NCBI GenBank assembly: GCA_009809945.1
Contig: WTPW01000764.1
Span: 64,921-128,920 of the forward strand
DNA from: Gigaspora margarita
Taxonomy: Eukaryota > Glomeromycota > Glomeromycetes > Diversisporales > Gigasporaceae
Length of the DNA stretch: 64,000 nucleotides
Direction: 5' to 3'
Part shown: positions 47,495-59,500 of the stretch, one piece after another
Layout of the letters: each line of letters begins with the position of its first letter
How positions within the stretch are numbered: position 1 is the stretch's first letter
Notes under the pieces: model-generated
What the model was told of the DNA's origin: nothing
The model's database searches: none
Seen by the model: the letters and a program-made list of their open reading frames with translations, nothing else
Position numbers and translations under genes: made by a program

Positions 47495-48145
47495 CTCAAG
47501 ACAAATTGAATTTGCATTTACGAATATCTCTCTTGTTGAAGCACAATAGTTATAGGCTTGGTATGAATTCCTGGTAGGTTATAAAGTTAAATAATATGGC
47601 TTTTGACCTGTCAGAATTTCGTCTTTCAGACTTAAAACAATTTTGTCATTTCTTTGTTATTACAATACTTTGAGCATATTACTAATTATTTATATTGTTT
47701 TCTTTTACTTACCAGATTAATAGAAGATTTCACTAAGCAAATGCCAACTGTGAAATTAATTACTGCAGAGTATAACAAAGATAAAGAACACATACCAAGC
47801 ATAGAATTAGTTACTGCAAAGTAGATGAATTTCAAGCCAAGTCGAATTTACACTTACAAATATCTCTTTTGTTAGTTATAGGTTTGGTACAAATTTCCAG
47901 TAGGTTATAAGATTAAATAATATGGCTTTTGATCTGTCAAGATTTCATCTTTCAGACTTAAACCAATTTCATCATTTCTGCATCATTACAAATATCTTAA
48001 ACATATTACTAATCATTTTAGATTAGTTTTCTTTTATTTACACTTACCAGCTAAATAGAAGACTTCAATGAGCAAATGTCAATCGTGAAATTAGTTACTG
48101 CAGAGTATAATGAAGAGGAAGAGCAAATGCCAAATGTGGAACTAG
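47495..48145 (+). repeat. Tandem duplication, about 335-bp period, ahead of the transposase
   Basis: 47495-47820 and 47825-48145 share TTATAGG(C/T)TTGGTA, TAAATAATATGGCTTTTGA, TTCAGACTTAAA and GTGAAATTA(A/G)TTACTGCAGAG in order. The end of the second copy flows into the transposase N-terminus (near 48076), so the duplicated segment contains the original 5' end of the gene. Confidence 0.8.
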
Positions 48146-50569
48146 TTACTGCAGAGTATAATAATGATGATATTGACATTGCAGAATACTTTGAAGAATC
48201 TTTTTTGGTATAATGAAGACATTAATGTCTCAAATATTGATATAGAGCATGTAGAGAAGATATCTTTGAAAAAGGTAATTCTTTTACTGACTTTGATGAG
48301 GCTGAACTTCGTGTATAGCAATTTGCTAAATACAAGAGGTTTAAAATTAGAAGTGGATGTGTAATGATGATAAATACTATGTAAAATGAAAAGACAACTC
48401 TAAAGCAGGCAATTCTTTGCAAACATTCAGGTATACTCAAGCCAAAAAATATTGGAAAAGCAAGTACCTCTGCTCAGTTATTATGCTCATAGCATATAAA
48501 CCTTTCATGTTCTTCAAAGGATAATCCTAATTTTCATATTATTGTCACCACTTTTAACGATATACATAATTATGAGCTATCTCCTGAAGCAATAAATTTT
48601 GAAAAGAAGAAATGATTTACAACAGAAATGTGACAAGAAATTGAATTTCTTGTTGCAAAATATAACTTTGGAGCAACTATGATTCGATGTATTTTGAAGG
48701 AAAAATTTCCATTTCACCTATTGTTTTCTAAGGATTTGTATACTAAGATCCAATGATATTGACCATCAAATAATATACTCAAAAGTGATGCATCACAGTT
48801 TTATAAAGAGCTATTGGCAAAACAACAGAAAGATTTTTTATAGTTTGTTGAAGCAATATGGAAAGGTGAAATAAATTTATTAGTTAACTTGTTTTAAATA
48901 AGCCCAGAACAAGCTTTGTTGTAGTGTGAATTTAGTAATGTAATTGGGCATGATAATATGGCAGATACCAATAGGTATTATATACCTCTTTCTTTGTTTG
49001 TAGCTCAAGATGATAACATGAACTCACGTATCATAGCTCAAGCATTTGTTAGCAACGAATCTGCTAAAACTTACCAATGGATACTTCAAATGACCAAAAA
49101 GGCAACTAATAATAGGTGCCCTCACATTTTTGTAACAAATAGTAATCCGGCAATAGAGCATGCAGAGTATCCAAAGACACAGCATTTATTTTGTATCTGG
49201 CACATCAAAGAAAATATAAAGAAGATGTTGTGTAGCAAATTAGGTGATTTATTTAATGATTTTTATAATAAATTTTGGCAGTGTCAAAATGCAGAGACAC
49301 TACAGGTTTTCAAATTCTACTAGAGTCAACTTATAAGCTTCTCATTTGCGAAATCATAACTTGAGTGTTGGCTTTATGAACGTCAATATTCTTGGGCATG
49401 TGCTTTTAATATGATGACATTCACACTTGGTATTCAATCAATATCATTTGTCGAAGGCCAGAATGCATATATCAAACAGGTACTAGAAAACAGCAATACA
49501 TTACTTTGTGATTTAGATAAGGTTTTAATGAAATAAAGTGAAGAAGAAAAAAGAGAAAGCAATTTGAAGAATAGAAAAATAGTATCCCTTCTACAACAAA
49601 TACTCTCATTATTTTCTCTACAATCAAATTATTAATTAAGTCCTATTTGAGGCCAAGCGTTTTATGTTTTTTATTAGAGCAAATAAAGGAATATATATAT
49701 TATAACACCAACCAATCTATGATTGAAGAAGTCGAATCACTTGCTGATAATGAACCTGCAGTAACAGAAGATATAGAAGATGAGCCTGATAAAGTTACTT
49801 TATGTGCTAAGTTCCTTTTAGAAAATTTGAACTAAAGCACAATTAAAGAGGTGTGGAAAGTATTGAGAGTCACGAGTCATAGAGTTAATCACTTTTTATT
49901 TCTACTTGCTGATAGTTCATATAGTTGTACCTGCCTCTTGCAACAAAAAAAGGGTAGTTTGCAGGTATTTTTATCACCTTTTAAATATTACAGAGAGGGC
50001 ATGATTTAGTTTACGATTAATTGCAAGTCAGTGGATTTCAAGAGATATATGAATAGATGCAGCAAATGAGTATGAACATTTGGGACAACGATTTGATAAT
50101 GTAAGTACTGCTACTAATATTGAAATGCACGTGGAGAGTGATGAAAATGAATTCATGTGGTTGCAACCATTTGCAAATGATAAGGTAGAAGAACCCATAA
50201 ATGAAGAATTTATTAATGAGAGAATATTTTATGAAAAGGCTTGGGGCATAGCACGTACTGCGCTAAATAAATGCATATTATATTGTGATGATGAATTTAT
50301 TTATCTGATCACGAATTACTTAGAACAAGTTTGTGCTAAAGAAGAAGAGTTAGCCAAGGCACAAGAGGCCTTGCAACAAGCTTTAAGTAAAGATAACATA
50401 GTAGAGTTCATGAATCCTCATAAGGTGACTGGCAAGGGAAGACCAAAGGAACAAGCTATTATAGTGAAAGCACACCACAAGAAACAAGCAGCAAGAAAAA
50501 TGAGAATATACTTGTGGATTTAGCAAGAAGCCTGGTCATAATATTACAACCTGCCCAGATAGAAGATAA
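48076..50569 (+). pseudogene. MULE transposase (FAR1-like, MULE, SWIM, zinc knuckle), inactivated
   Basis: The acidic N-terminus (MSIVKLVTAEYN...) leads into a FAR1-like DNA-binding stretch (DFDEAELRV, QFAKYKRFKIRSGC near 48280-48360). The catalytic part (48958-49470) has DNMADTNRYYIPLSLF, RIIAQAFVSNESAKTY, VTNSNPAIEHA, HLFCIWHIKENIKK and SFVEGQNAYIK. The second catalytic Asp, expected in VTDSNPA, is Asn here. A SWIM-type CTC...VCRYFYH follows near 49929-49992. The tail contains QFDN-type linker sequence, a Glu/Ala-rich coiled-coil-like helix and a zinc knuckle (CGFSKKPGHNITTC, near 50510-50554). Many in-frame TGA/TAG codons sit where Trp is expected, plus several frameshifts. The family normally cuts and pastes DNA; this copy cannot. 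Confidence 0.88.
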
Positions 50570-50929
50570 TATTTGTATGCTTATATGCTTGCACATTTAC
50601 ATGTTTGAATATGTGTAGCTATATTTTTTGCAATATTTACATGTTTGCTTGCTTGTATTTTATATTTGAATGTATGTAGGTACCAGTATGTTTTTTTTAA
50701 AAAATGCTTGCACTTAAGGATAATAGTTGCATAAGATGTTTTGTTAGAAATTATATAGATTAGAAGACTAATAAATTTAGTCATTTAATATATTTGCTAT
50801 ATTAAGTGTACCTAATTTAAGCATTGCGTATAAAAGCATTTAAATCTTAAGTGTACCTGATTTAAGTATTGTATAAAATGCATAATGTATAGTATTGGGA
50901 TAGTTAGAGTTAGGGTGAGTTCTGACAAT

Positions 50930-51971
50930 TAGGGTGCAGAGTGGGCTGGGCTAAACCCAGAAATTAGCAGGCTGGGCCGGGCTCAGGTCTAGTTTCGGGC
51001 TCACATTTTTATAAAGCAAGCTGGGCTCAGGTCGGGCCTAAAAAATATCAGACTAGTACCGGGCCTCTGTAATATACCCGATTAGGCCTGGTTAGGCCTG
51101 GTAAACCCTAGAGGTAGATTACGTATATATACTATAGGTATTTTCAAATATGCTTTTGTTTTAAAAAAAACAAAAAAAAAAACAAAAGTATATTTGAAAA
51201 TACCTTATATTTGTAGTTATAATGTAGAGTTAAGAAATTTAATTCTTGTGCACTAACCGATACAGTGCAAGAATAAAAATCTCAATTTTCCCTTATTCAT
51301 TACAGAAGTAGATATTGATTTAAATTGTGTTACTTGATTATCTTTTTTTTAAGGAATAAGATTTTATTTTTTGTCCTGATATAATTGTGATTTTTAGACT
51401 TGCACCATATGTATGTATGTACATAAACTTCACTAGGCAGGAAAACATACCCTTAGTAAGAAATCAAAAAGCCAGACAAGTAAGTCTGATGAATGAATAT
51501 AGATTAGAACATTCATAAAAAAAAAGCAAAAAAAAATTTACTAGTAATAGCAGAAAGCTGAATAATTTGCTTTTTGAAATATATTCACAAATATTGTACT
51601 TCATTAAATAAAAATTTTCAACTATGTAACATTTTGAATATATTATTATCCATGCTATCGGTATTCAACACTATACTATTAGCTCTTAAAACGGTTTTAA
51701 TATGATTTCCAACGGCATCTTCTGCTATCAGAGTCAAAAATCTATATGAAATACAGGCCAGTCCGGGCTTGGGCCGAATTTAAAATAAAGCTCAGCCCGG
51801 TTTGCTTAGCAGGCTTTTTTGTCAGGCTTGAGCCCGATTTATAATAATGCCCAGCCCAGTTTGTTTAATGGGCTTTTTGCCAGGCTTGGGCTTGAATCGG
51901 GTCTAAAAAAAATTTCAGCTCTGTTTCAGGTCTTAGAAAGCCTGACCCGACCTGGCCCGTTTTGCACCCTA
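50930..51971. mobile_element. Non-autonomous hAT element built of GGGCCGGGC words, inside the MULE
   Basis: The ends TAGGGTGCAGAGTGGGCTGG and the complement of CCAGGTCGGG...GCACCCTA are hAT-like. CTGACAAT (50922-50929) and CTAACAAT (51972-51979) form the 8-bp duplication with one change. GC-rich arms of GGGCTGGGC and GCCCGG words flank an AT-rich centre. The surrounding MULE sequence has a second copy at 52142-52290 in which the site is empty. Confidence 0.88.
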
Positions 51972-52141
51972 CTAACAATGCTATTTTTTCATATTAGGGG
52001 CTAGCAGGCGGTATAGGTAAAAATATTTTTTTTTGCACACTATAGTAATACCAGTATAAGGTATCAGGTATTGAGGCTTAATGTCACATTTAATTATACA
52101 TGCAAATAATATATTTCTGTGAACATTGTTCATGATGTTTG

Positions 52142-52290
52142 CTATATTAAGCGTACCTGATTTTAATAGTGGATAAAACATGCAATGTATAGTATTGGAT
52201 AGTTAGGGTTAAGGTGAGTTTTGATAATGACATTTTTTCATGTTAGGGTTTGCAGGCAGTATAGGTAAAAAAAAATTTTTATATGCTACA
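52142..52290 (+). repeat. Second copy of the sequence around the hAT insertion site
   Basis: TATTAAG(C/T)GTACCTGATTT, ATGTATAGTATTGG, TAGTTAG(A/G)GTTA and CAGG(C/A)(G/A)GTATAGGTAAAA occur in order both around 50800-50929 plus 51972-52020, and here. This gives an empty-site control for the element at 50930. Confidence 0.78.
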
Positions 52291-52307
52291 GTATATATGG
52301 TATAAGA

Positions 52308-52587
52308 CAGTGTTGTTATGGGATAGCTTTGGACAATGATTTGGACAATTTCGAACAATTTTGAACAATTAAATAAAGTAAAATTACTTAAAATTTTATT
52401 AAAATAACCTATTTTAATTTTAAATAAAATGTGTTTAGCATCTATAAAAATATATAGTAATATATTTTTTAGATAGATTTATTAATTATTAGAGCCTTGA
52501 CAAGCTTTGGACAATCTAGGATATTTGGACAATTTTGAACATGGACAAGCCAAAAAAGGCTATGAACAGCCAAAACATACAACACTG
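52308..52587. mobile_element. Non-autonomous hAT element built of TTGGACAATTT words, inside the MULE
   Basis: The ends CAGTGTTGTTATGG and CATACAACACTG, with the 8-bp duplication GTATAAGA (52300-52307) and GTATAAGG (52588-52595). Near the ends, the words TTTGGACAAT and GAACAATT recur in both orientations. No protein. Confidence 0.88.
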
Positions 52588-53329
52588 GTATAAGGTATTT
52601 AGAAAGACATCATTCACATGACATACTGGTAAAGTCCCAATTGCTGATCATGTGATATACTGGTAATGGCCCGATTGCTGATTTTGTAACATGTCAGTTA
52701 ATATCCCCTGATTGCCAATCACATGATGTGTTGATTGATGTTCCGATCACTGACCACATGCTAGCTGACGGGCGCACTATAGTGCAGATGCACCAAATTT
52801 TAAAATCCTTTTTTTATAATGTTATTTAAATTTTTTTTTTATAATCTATTTATGTTTTATTTATTTAATTTTTTTTTATTTTATTTATTACAGTATTTAA
52901 TATTCGTCCTATAATCTAGATCTAAATTAGATTTGGATCACTTTTTCATAATCTAAGATAAGTATTTTTTTTTAGATTTTATTTATTAATAATTTATCTT
53001 TTTAATAACTTGAACTTTTTTTGTTAGAACACTAAAGATCTGTAAGATTTTGCACCTTTTAGAATATTGGACTGGTATCAACATTCATCAATTGCAGTAA
53101 CAAAGTCTGACAAGACATTCTTTCCTGGCTTTTTTTGTCAGTAAATTAGACCTTCATGCCCATTCTTGGTAACTTGGCCAGCAAGGGTACTCTTTCTGAC
53201 ATTCTTAGGAGTTTGGCAAAGTGGGTTCTTGTGTTTTTTTTTGTTTCTTTGTCTTTTTTATTTTTTTTTTAAAATTAATACTAATTTTTATTCATTTGCT
53301 TTTCTAGAGTTTTCTTCATAGTGGTATCA

Positions 53330-53990
53330 TCTAGTTTGGAGTCTTTTTTACTGCTAGCATGTTACCAGGAGCTTTTTTGTCAGTGCTATTTTAGTGTTCT
53401 TTTGTTGCTAGCATGTTACTGTTATTAGTTTGGAAATACTTTCGTCGCTAGCACATTACTTGAGCATTCGAGATTTCAATTGTATAGTAAAGTATCAGTT
53501 TTTATTTTTTATTTTTTGCTTCATCATTGTATTTGTGCAGTACTAATTCTTTTCAGGTTCAGACTAGGTGACCGTCATGACCATCATATCTTGCTTTTTT
53601 GGTTCATTACTAGATACATTCATTGTTAGTGCTATTGTTAGGATTTAGTGAATAGGAAAGTTAGAGGGTTTAGATTATATTAGATGTTTAGATAAAAGGA
53701 CAATGTCTCTATGGCATTTATGTAGTATTTGTATAGTGTTTCTAAGGTGTTTTCGTGGTGTCTTTTGTAATATATTTTGTAGTTTTTTTTAATAAAAATA
53801 TATTATTTTTTATTATTTTCTGAAATTTATAATTGATTAATATTATATATTTGTTACTTTTTGGTTATTTTTTACAATCTGCGCAGATGATATATTTCCA
53901 AGGTGTTTTTGTAGTATCTCTTGTAACATGTTTTTGTGGTTTTTTTTTAATAAAAATATATCATTTTTGTAAAATTTTATAATTAATTAA
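53330..53990 (+). repeat. Degenerate tandem repeats near the MULE right end
   Basis: GCTAGCATGTTAC-type words recur at about 53355, 53417 and 53445. GGTGTTTT(C/T)GTGGT...TTGTAATA and TTTTTTAATAAAAATATAT recur near 53738 and 53897. No coding signal. Confidence 0.65.
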
Positions 53991-54679
53991 TAAAAATTGT
54001 ATGTTTTGATATATAATATATTATATAAAAATATAATTAACCAAATTATGCACAGAATTTATATTTTTAAAAATCTTTGCTATAGAGATTTGTATATACT
54101 TAGAGATCTTTGCAAAAAATTTTTTCAATAATTGCCACAGGGTCGCATAATTATTTGTTTTAGAAAGCTGCATAGAGCTGCATTAAAAAAACTTCTCCGA
54201 TGTGTTTGAATCTTAATGCACAAGTTTATATATATAAGAATTTTTTTAAAAAAGCAATATGCTACTACTAAAAAATTATAATTTTATATATTGCTATAGC
54301 TTATATAAAATTTTATACTATAATTAAGATTAGAATTTTATTTTGCATAATTTTTTTATTTTTTTATTGTAAGATATAAATTTTGCATACTGATCTTATA
54401 AAAATAGTCTTGTATATAGCAATTAATAAAAAATTTAAAAGTCACCTCACCTATCTATATATATTTCGGGTTCTACTTTACCCCTAAATAACAAGTACTG
54501 AGTTATGGAACTTAACAACAACCTCTACATAACAGATAAAGTCAGTTTACTATTTTATATATTAAATATAGAGTTTTTATAGGTCGATCTTCTTATACAG
54601 GTAATTGTTCCAACTTTTGTATAATTTTAATAGTAATTTTTTAGAATCACTAAGTAAATTTTTTAATATTAAATAACTT

Positions 54680-55780
54680 TTGATTCATTGGCCTGTTTTG
54701 AATAATTTAACTACTAAAATATTTTGTCTCAGTAAGATAATTCTAACAAGACCAAAATCACTAAATTCCAATTACAGAATCTCAAGATCAATAAAGATTT
54801 GTATTGTTAGACAATCATTTAATCAAATTAGTATTTGTATATAATAGCCATATGATATGTCTTTTTAATTTATATCTATAATAAAAATTATAATAAAAAT
54901 ATATGAATTTACTATAAAATTCAATCTTAAGATTATTTTTACTTTAATAATTAACTTAAAATTAAAATTTTCAGAAATATAGAGCAAGGAGAAAAGAAAA
55001 AGGTTTACAAAAATCAGATTAAAATTTTGCCAATAATTTCAAAATGTAACTTTGTTAAAAATAAAAATTTACTAATTTCAAAATAGCAAATATATGTAAA
55101 ATTATACTCTGAACAACTTTACTTAGGAGCCAGAGGTAGTTTACCTTGTAAAAAAATAGATTAGCTATAGACTAATATTAAAAATTTTTAGTTTGTAATA
55201 TAAACCCTTTTTTTGTTAAAATAACCTGCTTTGAGCTTCTAAGTAAACTTGTTCAGCAGGTAATTCTACTTAAATTAAAGTCAAAATGCGTTTTTTCAAT
55301 TCTTTTACTAAGTAAAAAATAGGTTTAAAGTTGGAAAAAAAATTTTTTTTAGAAAAAATTTTTTTTCAAATTTAAACTGATTTTATACTTAGTAAAAGGT
55401 TTTGAAAAAATACATTTTAACCTTAATACAAGTAGAAATACCTGCTGAACAAGTTTATTTAGAAGCTCAAAGCAGGTTATCTTGACAAAAAAGGTGGTTA
55501 TATTACAAACCAAAAATTAATCTATAGCTATTCTATTTTTCTTACAAGGTAACCTACTTCTGGCTCCTAAGTAAAGTTGTTTAGAGCATAATTTTACATA
55601 TATTTGTTGTTTTAAAATTAGTAAATATTTATTTTTAACAAAGTTACATTGAAAATCATACAAAATTAGCAAAATTTAATCTAATTTTTGTACTATCTTT
55701 TTCTTTTCTCCTTGCTCTATATTTTTGAAAATTTTAATTTTAAGTTAATTATTTTTAACAGACATTATCAGCAAAAAAAT
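54680..55780. mobile_element. Old palindromic element related to 61552-62526
   Basis: CTGAACAACTTTACTTAGGAGCCAG and TTTTACTAAGTAAAAAATAGGTTTAAA with their complements form two arms centred near 55350. The same landmarks in the same order occur in the 975-bp palindrome at 61552. The copy is diverged and gapped compared with that one. The left flank (54684-54790) carries the conserved block seen at 41133. Confidence 0.7.
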
Positions 55781-56135
55781 ATGCATAAACCTCTATAAGT
55801 TTTTACACTAGTATAAACTTACGAAATATCTACAATTAGTTCAGAATATTATATAGGGGTAATAATTATATAAGTTTACGCTATAGTAACTACAGAGTAT
55901 TATGCAGGTGTAATAATTACGAACATTTACAGCATAGTGAATTCAAAATATAGTAAAAATATTACAAATATTGAAAACTGGTAAAAACTGGTGTAAATCA
56001 ATAAGATATTATGATCAATTAATAATCATATTCACATAATTACGCTTTTTGCAAATTTTTAAATGTTTTACAGGTTTTTGCAAGTTTTCACAAGGTTTCA
56101 CAATTTATTATAAAATTTTATATATTTTTTTTATA
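55781..56135. repeat. Short imperfect repeats of TAATAATTA(C/T) words
   Basis: GTAATAATTATATAAGTTTACGCTATAG-like text recurs at about 60-bp spacing (55855-55950). No gene was seen. Confidence 0.45.
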
Positions 56136-56331
56136 CAGTCTTCCTCCTCTACAATTATCTCCTCTATAGTCACAACCTCTATATAATCACACAAAATTTA
56201 ACTCGCATTTTTTTTATATATAAAATACTTTTATATAATCACAAATAGCTTATAATTACTATCACTTTTTTAGAAGTTTTTTGAAATCTTTCATTAGTAA
56301 AAATACTCTTATATAATCACAACACTATACC

Positions 56332-56870
56332 ATATATTGCCAAAAATAAGCTACCTCTTTCACTTTTGTTCAAGAAACATAAAAACTTCTTTGATCCAAA
56401 AATAAGCTGCCTCACGATTGATGAAAATTGCTACATAGTAAAATCCAAATTTTACTAAGCAAATCGATTAAAGTCACTTAAGTAAACTTATTCAAAAGAT
56501 CAAAATACATATATTCTAAAATTTATAATGAAATTGAAGAACTTTTTATTAATTGAATTTTAATTTTTACTTTCAACGAAGAGATTAAAATTTTATTCGC
56601 AAAATATATTCGTTGAACGTAAAAATTAAAAGTCAAATAATGAAAAGTACTCCTATTCTGATGAAACTTTTAGAATATGTGTAGTTTAGTCTCCCAAATA
56701 AGTTTACTTAAGCACTAATAATAGAATTATATAGTAAAATTTAGACTTTACTATGTAACAACTATTGGCAATTGACCAAAAATCGATTTTATCTGAAAAT
56801 AAGCTACTCCCAGATTTTTTGTGTCCAAATCATCCAAAAAAGGCAGCTTATTTTTAGACACAAACAGTAT
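56332..56870. mobile_element. Palindromic element with TAAGTAAACTTGTT motif, copy 4
   Basis: It starts near TATATTGCCAAAAATAAGCTACC and ends near GCAGCTTATTTTTAGACAC. It contains CTACATAGTAAAATCC, CACTTAAGTAAACTTATTC and their mirrored partners, including AATAAGTTTACTTAAGCAC near 56700. Confidence 0.72.
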
Positions 56871-56894
56871 ATAAAAGTTCAAGTTTTACTATTG

Positions 56895-57375
56895 CAGATT
56901 CCCAAAAGTAAGCTATCTTTTTTTGGGGCAAAAGTTATACAAAAAATTGGAAGTAGCTTATTTTCAGGTAAAATTGATGTTAAGTGATCGCAAGTTGTTG
57001 CTACATAGTAAAGTCCAAATTTTACTATGCAAATCGATTATAATCGTTTAAGTAAACTTATTCAGAAGATCATAATGCACATATTATAAAATTTTATCAA
57101 AATTGGAGAGGTTTTTATTATTAAACTTTTAATTTTTACCTCATTGAATATATTTTTTTAAAAAAATTCTAATTTTTTTTGTTGAACGTAAAAATTAAAT
57201 GTCAAATAATAAAAACTTCTCCAAATTGCATAAAAATTTCAATTTATATGTATTTTGACCTTCTGAAGAAGTTTACTTAAGCAATTACAATCGATTTATA
57301 TAGTAGAATTTGGACTTTACTATGTAGTAACTATTATCGATCGTGGGTTGCTTATTTTTGCATAAAAAATTTTTT
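56895..57375. mobile_element. Palindromic element with TAAGTAAACTTGTT motif, copy 5
   Basis: Mirrored landmarks CTACATAGTAAAGTCC / GGACTTTACTATGTAG and GTTTAAGTAAACTTATTCAG / CTGAAGAAGTTTACTTAAGC, with the centre near 57170. It directly follows copy 4. Confidence 0.72.
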
Positions 57376-59048
57376 TTGTTATTTTAGTAACTATTTGTGA
57401 ATATAAAATATTTACCTTTATTTAATCACATTATAAATATTTTATATATTATTGTGACTATATACATTTATAATCACACTCATTTATAATCACATATTTT
57501 TATAATACAAACTGCGTGATTATAGAGGAGTAAGACTATATATTATATTTTAAATTTTTAATTAATATTATATATTTTTATTATATATTATAATATATTT
57601 TTTACAAAAAAATAATATAAAAAATGATAAAAAAAATAAACCCCAAAAAAACGAAACTAAAAAAATATCAAAAAAATAATAATTTAAATACTTTTGCACT
57701 TTGTCGCATTTAATTCTATAAAAATACTAGCCTAATACACTTATTCTCCGCACTCTGCAGTTAGATATTATTTTCTTTTTTCATATTCGCTTATATTTGC
57801 TACTTTTTGCAAAGTGCTGGAGAAGTTAGAGTTAGTGTTTTTGTAAAGTGCTAGAAGTTAGGTGTTTTCTTGCAAAGTTTCGAAGAAAGTCAGGAATAAA
57901 TAAAATAAAATAAAATTAAAAAAATAACTAAAAAAAAAACAAACAAAAAACAGAACTGTAAGCAAATTAAAAAAAATAAATGAAGCCCAAAATTTCCTTT
58001 TTTTCATATTCGCTTATATTTGCTACTTCTTGCAAAGTGCTAGAGTAGTTAGAGTTGGTATTTTTATAAAGTGCCAAAAGTTAGGTTGTTTTCTTGCAAA
58101 GTTTTGAAAAAAGTCAGGAATAAATAAAATAAAATAAAAGTAAAAAAATAAGTAAAAAAAAATAACTGAAAAACAAAATATGTAAGCAAACTTAATAAAA
58201 AAAAATAAACAAAGCTCCAAATCTCTATTTTTCTGAAGTAAGAGTTCAAATTCAGAAATTGTCGAAACCTAGTTGTGTTTTGNGAAGAAAGTCAGGAATA
58301 AATAAAATAAAATAAAATTAAAAAAATAAAAAAAAAAAAACAAATAAAAAACAAAACTGTAAACAAATTAAAAAAAAATAAATGAAGCCCCAAATTTCCA
58401 TTTCACAAAGTAAGAGTTCATGTTCTTGCAATTCAGAAATCGTCAAAATCACAGTTTTCACAAAGTGCCAAAATAAATAAAAAAAATAAAAATTAAAGAA
58501 ATAAGTAAAAAGAAAACAACAAAAAAACAGAAATGTAAACAAACTAAATAAAAAAATGAAACAACAAATTTCTATTTCTCTGAAGTAGAGTTTATTACAG
58601 AAATTGCTTGTATATATTCTTGCAAAGTTCTGAAAAAGTTTGCGTTTACTTGCAAAGTGTCAAAAAAGCCTAAATTATTTTTTTTGCAAAGTGCCAGAAT
58701 AAAATAAATTAATAAAAAAAATAAAAATAAAAAAAAAAACAAAAACAAAAACAAAAAGTACAAAAAACATCAAATGAAAAAATAAATAAAGCACTAACTG
58801 AACCTTTATTTCTTTAAAGAGGCATTCTTTGAAATTTAGAAATTGTTAGTGAAATTAGTGTGTTCTTGCAAAATGTCAAAAGCCTGAGTTGGCTTGCACA
58901 AAGTGTCAAAAAGTCGTCAAATTTTTTACGAAGTGCCAAAAAATTAGGGTTGGTATTTTTTGTAAAAGTAAAATAAAAAAATTAAAAAATAATAAATAAA
59001 AGAAAAAAATGACAAAACAAAATAAAACTAAACAAAACAAAACAAAAC

Positions 59049-59079
<31 letters not shown>

Positions 59080-59109
59080 CAATATAAAATTGATAGAAGA
59101 TCTAAATTT

Positions 59110-59500
59110 TAAACAAAAAAAATAAACAAAGATCTAATCTGATCTTGTACTATGATTATCGAACCATTTTAAAACATTTTGAAAATATTAGTCAAATGTG
59201 CCCTTGGTATGATTCAGTCTACAAATCTACTGATCCTGCTTGGTTTTCCAGTTCTAAAATATTTTGAAAGTATTTGAAATATTTCAAAAATATTAGATCT
59301 AAAATATTTTGAGGTTTTTCAAAATCTTTTGCAACCAAAAATCTAATCTAATCTTGTACTATGATTATCAAAACATTTCAAAAATATTAGTCAAACGCAT
59401 CCTTGGTATGATCCAGGCTATAGATCTACTGATCTAGCTTGGTTTTCCATTTCTAAAATATTTTAAAAGTATTCAAAATATTTTAAAGCAATTATTATAA
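59110..59500 (+). repeat. Two-copy tandem duplication, about 215-bp spacing
   Basis: ATCTAATCT(G/A)ATCTTGTACTATG, then TTGGTATGAT, then CTACTGATC, then CTTGGTTTTCCA occur in order from about 59120 and again from about 59338. A diverged reverse-strand relative lies at 62640-62830, next to the right arm of the large inverted repeat. Confidence 0.75.

Larger units (their letters stand above)
46258..54474 (+). mobile_element. 8.2-kb Mutator-like (MULE) transposon with decayed transposase
   Basis: The left tip AGGACCCTAAAATATACATA and the complement of the right tip, AGAACCCGAAATATATATAG, continue as AGATAGGT. A perfect 8-bp duplication ACTTTACC flanks it (46250-46257 and 54475-54482). The flanks rejoin as a tandem-repeat phrase (CCCTAAATAACAAGT occurs both at 46181 and right after 54482), which supports a single insertion. 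Inside is a MULE transposase pseudogene (48076-50569), a 335-bp tandem duplication before it, and later hAT-type insertions. The tips are those of the small elements at 13576, 17105 and 41768. Confidence 0.88.
56136..57538. mobile_element. Inverted-end element carrying two nested palindromes
   Basis: AGTCTTCCTCCTCTACAATT at the left is mirrored by GTGATTATAGAGGAGTAAGACT at the right, with repeated TATAATCACA words next to both ends. Inside lie two members of the 20796 palindrome family, at about 56332-56870 and 56895-57375. Target duplication not determined. Confidence 0.6.

Noticed and set aside
49647..49835. A separate small acidic protein
   Set aside because: It lies within the decayed MULE transposase between the catalytic part and the SWIM motif, and is better read as a frame-shifted part of it.
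58023..58763. Phe/Leu-rich open frames that look like membrane proteins (also 63345-63584 and 47144-47347)
   Set aside because: They are read from T-rich or A-rich low-complexity DNA, have no upstream or downstream gene structure, and appear wherever such tracts occur.
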